From: Rhodospirillaceae bacterium
Lineage (GTDB): Bacteria > Pseudomonadota > Alphaproteobacteria > UBA11136
Assembly (NCBI GenBank): GCA_018663165.1
Contig: JABJES010000032.1
Coordinates: 1-5,080, forward strand
Reading direction: 5' to 3'
DNA: 5,080 bases
Shown: piece after piece, positions 1-5,080 of the stretch
Numbering within the stretch: the stretch's first letter is position 1
Layout of the letters: each line of letters opens with the position of its first letter
Position numbers and translations under genes: made by a program
Notes under the pieces: generated by a model
The model's input: only the letters and a program-made list of their open reading frames with translations
What the model was told of the DNA's origin: nothing
The model's database searches: none

Positions 1-183
1 CGCCGGGCCATGGTGGAGGAGGATATTCGCAAGGTCGATGTCTGGACCAGCCGTTACCGTCTGGCTGTGGCTGATTTTCCGGCAGAACCTCTTGATCCCT
101 TCTTCAACGTCAACCGTCTTGAAGACCTGGAGGTCGCCGAAAACCTGATAAAGGATAAAAAAGCAGATAAAGGCCTGATTTGA
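1..183 (+). CDS. mobA: Molybdenum cofactor guanylyltransferase MobA, C-terminal end (partial, 5' end outside window)
   Basis: The first frame is open from base 1 to a TGA at 181-183 and gives the last 60 residues of a protein. The tail contains the stretch LDPFFNVNRLEDLEVAENL. This matches the end of MobA proteins, where a 'DPFFNxNTPEDLxxAE' motif closes the nucleotidyltransferase fold; the preceding segment (RKVDVWTSRYR) also fits the region just upstream in alphaproteobacterial MobA. MobA is a cytoplasmic enzyme that transfers GMP from GTP to Mo-molybdopterin to make the guanine-dinucleotide cofactor. Formate dehydrogenases of the type encoded on the opposite strand bind two such dinucleotides, so the neighbourhood makes sense. 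The N-terminal GTP-binding motif lies outside the window, so a MobA domain fused to another cofactor protein, or another sugar-nucleotide-transferase-like protein, cannot be excluded. The last dozen residues are lysine-rich and not diagnostic. Confidence 0.72.
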   Translation, partial: RRAMVEEDIRKVDVWTSRYRLAVADFPAEPLDPFFNVNRLEDLEVAENLIKDKKADKGLI

Positions 184-293
184 GCTTCTAAACTGGACAG
201 CCTAAGCTACGTTTGCCATTCTCCTTTAGCTTGATCATGGGGGGCGATTTTTTGATTTCTGTCGCTGTCCGCGCTTTATCGCAAGTTTTTATA

Positions 294-300
294 GAGGGGA
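294..300 (+). promoter_or_regulatory. Ribosome binding site for the OFA transporter, supporting its GTG start
   Basis: The purine-rich stretch GAGGGGA ends seven bases before the GTG at 308, a normal spacing for a Shine-Dalgarno site. It decides the start. The reading frame stays open upstream to a TAG at 227-229 but offers no ATG, GTG or TTG there, and the first in-frame ATG downstream is codon 100, inside the third membrane helix. Confidence 0.7.
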
Positions 301-307
301 AGATTTT

Positions 308-2041
308 GTGCCGGGGTTCATAGAAAAAATTATCCATAATCTTGCCAAGGAACACATTATTGCCAAGCCGGGGTTCAACCGCTGGCTGGTTCCTCCGGCC
401 TCCATCGCTATTCATCTCTGCATTGGCTCGGTTTACGCCTGGAGCATCTTCAACCTTCCTTTGACAAAGGCCATCGGTGTTGTCGCGCCAGCCCCTGGGG
501 ACTGGGACTTACAGCAGGTTTTGTGGATTTTTTCCGTCGCCATCGTCTTTCTCGGCCTTTCTGCGGCCTTTGCCGGAAAATGGTTGGAAAAAGTCGGCCC
601 GCGAATGGTCGGTTTTGTCGCTGCCTGCTGCTGGGGCGGCGGATTTTTGGTCGGCGGCGCCGGCATTCTCACCCATCAACTGTGGTTGATTTATCTCGGT
701 TATGGCGTCATCGGCGGCTGTGGGCTGGGGCTTGGATATGTCTCGCCGGTCAGCACCCTGATCCGTTGGTTCCCCGACCGTCGTGGCATGGCCACCGGAA
801 TGGCGATCATGGGCTTTGGCGGTGGTGCCATGATTGGTGCCCCTTCAATCAATTATTTTCTCAAGCTTTTCTACGAGGCCCCGCAATATCTCGGCGCTGT
901 CGATGCGGTTAACCTGGTTACCGATGCTGGCAGACGCATGGTCGAAATTGGCGGTAAATTACAGGAAGTTGTCATTGTCGGCGCCAATGAAGTCGGCCGG
1001 ATGATTGTTCCCGGTCCCGAAGGAGTTTATCTTGCCGGCACCGGGGATACCGGTGTGGCGGGGGCCTTTTTCTCCCTCGGTCTGATCTATTTCGTCGTCA
1101 TGACCATTGCCGCTTTCTCTTACCGTATTCCGGCAAAGGGCTGGACACCAGAGGGCTGGACACCGCCTGATGAATCCGCTGCGGCAAAAAAAATGATCAC
1201 CCAGAATCATGTCGATATCGATCAGGCCCTGAAAACTCCGCAGTTCTATTTCCTGTGGGTCGTTTTGTGTTTCAACGTCACCGCCGGGATCGGCGTCATC
1301 GGTGTCGCCAAGACCATGATGACGGATATTTTCGGCTCGACGCTTCCCTGGATTGTTGATGCCGGGTTTGCCTCATTTTACGTCATTATGATCAGCGCCT
1401 TTAATATGGTCGGACGCTTCTTCTGGGCCAGTATGTCGGACTATATCGGCCGTAAGATGACCTATTACATTTTCTTCGGTCTCGGTATTCTTCTTTACCT
1501 GTCGATTCCGTATTCCGCCCAGGCGGTCAGTGCCTCACCTCAGGTGATGTGGCTGGTCACCTTCTACGGTGCCACCATGGTTATCTTCACCATGTATGGC
1601 GGTGGCTTTGCCACCATTCCTGCTTATCTGGCGGATATCTTTGGCACCAAGTTCGTCGGTGGTATCCATGGCCGTCTGTTGACGGCCTGGAGTACCGCGG
1701 GCGTTCTCGGTCCAGCGGCAATCGGTTATCTTCGCAGTCAGTCGGTGACCGCTGCCATTCACGATCTTGCCGGCAAGGCCAGTCCAGAGGCATTTCAGGC
1801 GGCGTTTGGCGCTGGCATCGACCAGCTCGATTCCCTGATCAAGGCAAAGACCGTCACCGTTTCCAATCTGATGGAGATCATGCCAGCAGGCACTATCGAT
1901 CCGTCGAGTTCGCTCTACGATACTACGATGTATTGTATGGCGGCGTTGCTGGCGATTGCATTCGTTGCCAATTATCTCATCGGGCCTGTGCATGAGAAGC
2001 ATCACATGACGGCCGAAGAGCTTGAAGATGAGATGACCTGA
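308..2041 (+). CDS. OFA-family (oxalate/formate antiporter-like) MFS transporter with two long periplasmic insertions
   Basis: This 577-residue inner-membrane protein is a major facilitator transporter of the oxalate/formate antiporter family. Predicted helices lie near residues 28-50, 70-90, 98-117, 124-148, 160-185, 250-270, 310-335, 352-378, 384-402, 412-435, 456-475 and 540-560. Family marks are the helix-1 segment GSVYAWSIF, the helix 2-3 loop KWLEKVGPR, the helix 4-5 loop IRWFPDRRGMATG, the GWTPEGWTPP repeat after helix 6, and FNMVGRFFWASMSDYIGRK at the end of helix 8. Classical OxlT is about 418 residues. The extra length here sits mainly in two loops, about 186-250 (helices 5-6) and 476-538 (helices 11-12), both predicted periplasmic. 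By my alignment from memory, the substrate-binding arginine of OxlT helix 8 is kept (Arg370), while the helix 11 lysine position appears to be Trp461. Substrate is therefore open: formate, oxalate, pyruvate or another small carboxylate. The gene may be co-transcribed with mobA, or have its own promoter in the 124-base gap. It ends at a strong terminator and faces the formate dehydrogenase genes. Confidence 0.9.
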   Translation: MPGFIEKIIHNLAKEHIIAKPGFNRWLVPPASIAIHLCIGSVYAWSIFNLPLTKAIGVVAPAPGDWDLQQVLWIFSVAIVFLGLSAAFAGKWLEKVGPRMVGFVAACCWGGGFLVGGAGILTHQLWLIYLGYGVIGGCGLGLGYVSPVSTLIRWFPDRRGMATGMAIMGFGGGAMIGAPSINYFLKLFYEAPQYLGAVDAVNLVTDAGRRMVEIGGKLQEVVIVGANEVGRMIVPGPEGVYLAGTGDTGVAGAFFSLGLIYFVVMTIAAFSYRIPAKGWTPEGWTPPDESAAAKKMITQNHVDIDQALKTPQFYFLWVVLCFNVTAGIGVIGVAKTMMTDIFGSTLPWIVDAGFASFYVIMISAFNMVGRFFWASMSDYIGRKMTYYIFFGLGILLYLSIPYSAQAVSASPQVMWLVTFYGATMVIFTMYGGGFATIPAYLADIFGTKFVGGIHGRLLTAWSTAGVLGPAAIGYLRSQSVTAAIHDLAGKASPEAFQAAFGAGIDQLDSLIKAKTVTVSNLMEIMPAGTIDPSSSLYDTTMYCMAALLAIAFVANYLIGPVHEKHHMTAEELEDEMT

Positions 2042-2066
2042 TCCTCACTCTCTTGCGGGAGAGGAT
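2041..2066 (+). other. Small imperfect inverted repeat at the transporter stop codon
   Basis: ATCCTC at 2041-2046 can pair with GAGGAT at 2061-2066. Inside it, CTCTC (2048-2052) can alternatively pair with GAGAG (2059-2063). The hairpin begins at the last base of the stop codon and has no following T-run, so it is not a terminator by itself. It may add mRNA 3'-end stability upstream of the main hairpin, or may be chance. Confidence 0.3.
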
Positions 2067-2076
2067 CCAAGGATAG

Positions 2077-2110
2077 AAAAAGGGGGAGGCCCAAAAGCCT
2101 CCCCCTTTTT
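2077..2110. terminator. Bidirectional intrinsic terminator between the convergent transporter and formate dehydrogenase genes
   Basis: Bases 2077-2090 (AAAAAGGGGGAGGC) and 2097-2110 (GCCTCCCCCTTTTT) are perfect reverse complements around the six-base loop CCAAAA. The stem has a GC-rich core of nine pairs flanked by five A-T pairs, so a T-tract follows the hairpin on either strand. It lies 36 bases after the transporter stop and 23 bases after the end of the alpha-subunit gene read leftward. It can therefore end both transcripts. Confidence 0.93.
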
Positions 2111-2132
2111 GCGTCATAATATATTAGGCATT

Positions 2133-4892
2133 TCAGGTGGCACTGAGTTTTTCCAGTTTGGCGGCGCAATATTTAAGTTCTGGAATCTTCGCCGCCGGAT
2201 CAAGCGCCGGATTGGTCAGCATATTGGCCGGTGCTTCGCGGAAGCAGAATGGAATGAAGATCATGCCCGGCGGGACTTGTCTGTCTGCCCGGACTTTAAG
2301 TTCCAGTTTTCCACGACGCGAGGTAACAACAACCATATCACCTGGCTCTAGGCCGTATTGGCTCATGTCGCCGGGTGAGACGTGGACGTAGGCCTCGGGT
2401 TCGATTTCATTCAATATGGTGGCGCGCCGTGTCATTGAGCCTGTGTGCCAGTGCTCCAGAAGGCGTCCCGTAGTCAGCACCATGGGATAGTCATTGTCCG
2501 GCGTTTCGTCGGGCGGGAGAACGTCGGTGGGGATAAACTTGCCGCGGCCCGAAGGAGTGAGGAAACTTTCAGTGAAGATAAGAGGTTGCCCCGGATCGTC
2601 TTCCGATTCACAAGGGTAGGTTACCGCTCCTTCTTTTTCCAACCGTTCCCAGGAGATGCCAGCAATTGACGGCATGCACTGGCGCAACTCGGCAAAAATA
2701 TCTCGGGGATGGGTATAGGTCCAATCAAGTCCGATTCCCCTAGCGATTTCCTGGATGATCCACCAGTCCTGACGGGCGTCGCCCGGCGGATTGACGGCCT
2801 GACGGGCAAGCTGAACCCGGCGGTCGGTATTGGTGAAGGATCCGTCTTTTTCGGGGAAGGCCGAGGCGGGGAGAACCACATCGGCAAGATAGGCGGTTTC
2901 GGTGAGAAAAATATCCTGAACGACGAGATGGTCAAGTTTTGCCATGGCCTTGCGGGCATGGCCGGCATCGGGGTCGGACATGGCGGGGTTCTCACCCATC
3001 ACATAGAGGCCCTTGATATCTTTGTCGTTAATCGCCCCCATGATTTCGACCACGGTCAAGCCAACTTCTGAATTAAGCTTGGTTCCCCAGAAATCCTCAA
3101 AAAAGGCGTGTACCTTGGGATCGGTGATCGGCTGATAATCCGGAAAAACCATGGGAATCAGACCGACATCGGATGCCCCCTGGACGTTGTTCTGGCCGCG
3201 CAGGGGGTGCAGACCAGTACCTGGCCGGCCAATGTTTCCGGTCAGCAGGGCGAGGGCGATCAGGCAGCGGGCGTTGTCGGTGCCGTGTACGTGCTGGGAA
3301 ACGCCCATGCCCCAGAAAATCATTGAGGCCTTTGATTTCGCGTAGAGATGGGCGACCCGGCGAATCTTGATGGCGCGGACACCGCAAATCGGCTCCATTT
3401 CTTCAGGCGTGAAGAGAGCCACATGCTCCTTCAATTCTTCAAAGCCTTCGGTATGCTCTTCGACGTATTTGGGGTCATAAAGTTCATCAGTGATGATGAC
3501 GTTGATAATGGCATTGAGAAGTGCGACATCGCTTCCCGGTTTGAACTGAACCATATGATCGGCGTGGCGCGACAATGCCTGACTGCGCGGGTCCATGACG
3601 ATCAGAGTGGCGCCCTTTTTTACCGCGTTCTTGATGAAGGTGGCGGCGACGGGATGGTTCTGGGCGGGCCGCGCCCCGATAACGATGATAACGTCGGAAT
3701 TGGCGCATTCGGAAACCGGCGCGCTGACGGCACCCGAGCCTGTGCCCTCAAGCAGGGCGGTGACTGATGAGGCGTGGCAGAGCCGGGTGCAATGATCGAT
3801 GTTATTGGTATGGAAGCCGGTGCGCACAAGTTTCTGGAAAAGATAGGCCTCTTCATTCGACCCTTTGGCGCAGCCAAAACCGGCCAGCGCCTGGGAGCCG
3901 TCATTGTCGCGAATCTTTTTCAGGCCAGAGGCGGCTTTTTCCAAAGCCTCTTCCCAACTTGCCTCGCGAAAATGGGTGAATGGATTGGCCGGGTCGAGTT
4001 TTTCTTCTGCGTCCTTGGCGACGCCGTCCTTGCGGATCAGCGGCACGGTCAGGCGTTCCGGGTGGTGAATGTAATCAAAGCCGAAGCGCCCCTTGACGCA
4101 GAGACGGTTTTCATTGGCCGGACCGTCGCGCCCATCGACGGAAAGAAGTTTATCATCCTTGACGTTGAAGGTGAGTTGGCAGCCGACGCCGCAATAAGGA
4201 CACAGGCTGTTGACGGCCTGATCCGGTTTTATCGAGCCAATCCCGTTTTCATCAACACGGCTCTTTTCCATCAGCGCACCAGTGGGGCAGGCCTGGACGC
4301 ATTCGCCACAGGCGACACAGGTGCTGGCTCCCATTTCGTCATTAAAATCGAAAATAATTTTTGAGTTGCTGCCTCTAAAAGCCATGCCGATGACGTCATT
4401 AACCTGAACCTCGCGGCAGGCGCGCACACAGAGATTGCAGTGGATACAGGCATCAAGGCTGACCAACATGGCCGAGTGGCTGGCATCAGGTTTGGGTGTG
4501 GTTTTCTTAGCCGGAAAGCGGCTGGTCTCAACACCGGTCAGGTCGGCCATCTTCCAGAAATGGGACTGGTCGTCATGGGTCGCCTCGCGCGGCGGCTGAT
4601 CGGCCATGAGAAGTTCGAGAACCATGTCGCGGGCCTTTTCTGCGCGCTCTGAACTCGTCTTGACCTTCATGCCCGGCGTCGGCTTTCGAATGCAGGAGGC
4701 AGAAAGCACTCTTTCGCCTTCGATATCGACCATGCAGGCCCGACAGTTACCGTCAGAACGATAGCCTGGCTCGCCGGAGTGACAGAGATGGGGCAGGAGA
4801 ATGTTTTCCCGCTTGGCAACTTCCCAGATGGTTTCGTCGCCTAGAGCGGCAACTTCTTTTCCATCGAGTGTGAAAACGATGGGGGCGCTCAT
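2133..4892 (-). CDS. fdhF: Formate dehydrogenase alpha (catalytic) subunit, Mo/W-bis-MGD, cysteine type, NAD-linked class
   Basis: This 919-residue cytoplasmic protein oxidises formate to CO2 at a molybdenum or tungsten bis-guanine-dinucleotide centre. Domains in order: a NuoG-like 2Fe-2S domain (Cys37, 50, 53, 67); a two-cluster ferredoxin domain (Cys149, 152, 155, 159 and Cys192, 195, 198, 202); the molybdopterin oxidoreductase 4Fe-4S domain (Cys231, 234, 238, 265, then Lys267); the catalytic core with DHCTRLCHASS, in which Cys372 is the expected metal ligand and His373 its partner; PLRGQNNVQGASD with the formate-binding-type Arg565; and a C-terminal dinucleotide-binding domain from about residue 800. 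Position 372 is TGC, so no selenocysteine is needed. Unusually, the His-Cys3 cluster motif that NuoG-like and FdsA proteins carry after the 2Fe-2S domain is absent: no cysteine occurs between 67 and 149. The start is fixed by a GGAGGA site six bases upstream and by the ATGA overlap with the NuoF-like gene, which indicates one operon. The protein could equally be named fdsA or fdhA; choice of Mo or W cannot be read from sequence. Confidence 0.95.
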   Translation of the reverse strand: MSAPIVFTLDGKEVAALGDETIWEVAKRENILLPHLCHSGEPGYRSDGNCRACMVDIEGERVLSASCIRKPTPGMKVKTSSERAEKARDMVLELLMADQPPREATHDDQSHFWKMADLTGVETSRFPAKKTTPKPDASHSAMLVSLDACIHCNLCVRACREVQVNDVIGMAFRGSNSKIIFDFNDEMGASTCVACGECVQACPTGALMEKSRVDENGIGSIKPDQAVNSLCPYCGVGCQLTFNVKDDKLLSVDGRDGPANENRLCVKGRFGFDYIHHPERLTVPLIRKDGVAKDAEEKLDPANPFTHFREASWEEALEKAASGLKKIRDNDGSQALAGFGCAKGSNEEAYLFQKLVRTGFHTNNIDHCTRLCHASSVTALLEGTGSGAVSAPVSECANSDVIIVIGARPAQNHPVAATFIKNAVKKGATLIVMDPRSQALSRHADHMVQFKPGSDVALLNAIINVIITDELYDPKYVEEHTEGFEELKEHVALFTPEEMEPICGVRAIKIRRVAHLYAKSKASMIFWGMGVSQHVHGTDNARCLIALALLTGNIGRPGTGLHPLRGQNNVQGASDVGLIPMVFPDYQPITDPKVHAFFEDFWGTKLNSEVGLTVVEIMGAINDKDIKGLYVMGENPAMSDPDAGHARKAMAKLDHLVVQDIFLTETAYLADVVLPASAFPEKDGSFTNTDRRVQLARQAVNPPGDARQDWWIIQEIARGIGLDWTYTHPRDIFAELRQCMPSIAGISWERLEKEGAVTYPCESEDDPGQPLIFTESFLTPSGRGKFIPTDVLPPDETPDNDYPMVLTTGRLLEHWHTGSMTRRATILNEIEPEAYVHVSPGDMSQYGLEPGDMVVVTSRRGKLELKVRADRQVPPGMIFIPFCFREAPANMLTNPALDPAAKIPELKYCAAKLEKLSAT

Positions 4893-5080
4893 TCGAAATC
4901 CTCCGGGAAATGCTTAATCACACTTAATATGGGATTTCCTGCCGCCTGACCAAGGCCGCAAATAGAGGCGCTGGTCATGGTGCCGCAAAGTTCTGTGAGC
5001 AGGGCCGTATCCCATTTTTTCGGGGCCATCAGTTTAACCGCCTTTTCGGTGCCGACACGGCAGGGGGTGCACTGACCACA
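4889..5080 (-). CDS. fdsB: Formate dehydrogenase beta subunit, NuoF-like flavin/NAD-binding protein, C-terminal end (partial)
   Basis: The minus strand is open from the window edge to a TGA at 4891-4889 and gives the last 63 residues. They begin CGQCTPCRVGTEKAVKL and include TSASICGLGQAAGNPILSV, then end KHFPEDFE. This is the C-terminal 4Fe-4S domain of the NuoF/HoxF/FdsB family: three cysteines in CGxCxPCRxG and a fourth in SICGLG (residues 1, 4, 7 and 41 of the visible part). In NAD-linked formate dehydrogenases this subunit carries FMN and the NAD+ site and receives electrons from the alpha subunit. The stop overlaps the alpha start as ATGA. The flavin- and NAD-binding regions and any FdsG/NuoE-like gene lie outside the window. 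The fragment alone could be a complex I or hydrogenase NuoF homologue; its coupling to the formate dehydrogenase gene decides the call. Confidence 0.9.
   Translation of the reverse strand, partial: CGQCTPCRVGTEKAVKLMAPKKWDTALLTELCGTMTSASICGLGQAAGNPILSVIKHFPEDFE
4899..4904 (-). promoter_or_regulatory. Ribosome binding site of the formate dehydrogenase alpha gene, inside the end of the beta gene
   Basis: Read on the minus strand this is GGAGGA, a near-consensus Shine-Dalgarno sequence six bases before the ATG at 4892-4890. It lies within the last codons of the upstream NuoF-like gene. That is typical of coupled translation of two subunits made in fixed ratio. Confidence 0.8.

Noticed and set aside
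204..232. Inverted repeat AAGCTA / TAGCTT after the mobA stop
   Set aside because: Only six base pairs with a 17-base loop and no T-run. This is too weak to call a terminator or operator.
252..280. Possible sigma-70-like promoter TTGATT - 17 bases - TTTATC before the transporter
   Set aside because: The spacing is right but the -10 box matches the consensus at only three positions. The gap may contain a promoter, but I cannot place it. No FNR-like or sigma-54-like site was seen either.
188..415. A 75-codon minus-strand frame covering the gap before the transporter
   Set aside because: It overlaps the start of the transporter, shows no recognisable motif and has no supporting neighbour. I do not think it is a gene.
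1535..2005. A 156-codon frame on the minus strand and a 148-codon frame on the plus strand, both inside the transporter gene
   Set aside because: Both overlap well-supported transporter helices; their products are rich in His, Arg, Trp and Cys and look like out-of-frame translation.
3777..3779. Possible selenocysteine at the metal-ligand position of formate dehydrogenase
   Set aside because: The codon read on the minus strand is TGC (cysteine), and the whole 919-codon frame has no internal TGA, so no recoding is needed.
3774..4364. A 196-codon open frame on the plus strand, antisense to the formate dehydrogenase alpha gene
   Set aside because: It lies wholly inside a clearly conserved gene on the other strand, its translation shows no recognisable domain, and several similar antisense frames occur in the same gene. 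This is the usual shadow effect of codon bias.
1..5080. Search for insertion sequences, CRISPR repeats, tRNA or rRNA genes and phage or defence genes
   Set aside because: I saw no direct-repeat arrays, terminal inverted repeats, transposase motifs or RNA gene signatures. Coding sequence with known families fills almost the whole window.

Overview
The window holds two convergent gene sets that meet at one bidirectional terminator, and nearly every base is accounted for. Nothing in it is an undescribed system. It looks like an ordinary formate-metabolism locus with a few points worth checking. The organism looks like a proteobacterium of moderate-to-high GC, most likely alphaproteobacterial. 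That placement rests on the style of the encoded proteins and gene order, and I could not test it.

Left arm (+ strand). Bases 1-183 carry the C-terminal end of a protein that looks like MobA, the molybdenum cofactor guanylyltransferase. After a 124-base gap comes a complete 577-codon gene (308-2041, GTG start) for a 12-helix major facilitator transporter of the oxalate/formate antiporter (OFA) family. It carries two large insertions in predicted periplasmic loops.

Junction. Bases 2042-2132 contain a perfect 14-bp hairpin with A5 before and T5 after it. It can terminate both the rightward transporter transcript and the leftward formate dehydrogenase transcript.

Right arm (- strand). Bases 2133-4892 encode a complete 919-residue catalytic (alpha) subunit of a molybdenum- or tungsten-dependent, probably NAD-linked formate dehydrogenase. 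It uses cysteine rather than selenocysteine at the metal and has iron-sulfur domains at its N-terminus. Upstream, and overlapping it by the ATGA arrangement, is the C-terminal end of the NuoF-like flavin/NAD subunit (4889-5080, running off the window).

How the genes fit together (inference): the transporter may move formate, oxalate or a related small acid across the membrane. The dehydrogenase would oxidise formate to CO2 and pass electrons through its Fe-S chain to the NuoF-like subunit and NAD+. MobA would supply the guanine-dinucleotide form of molybdopterin that this enzyme family needs. No fdhD- or fdsC-like gene follows the alpha subunit here, so maturation factors must lie elsewhere.
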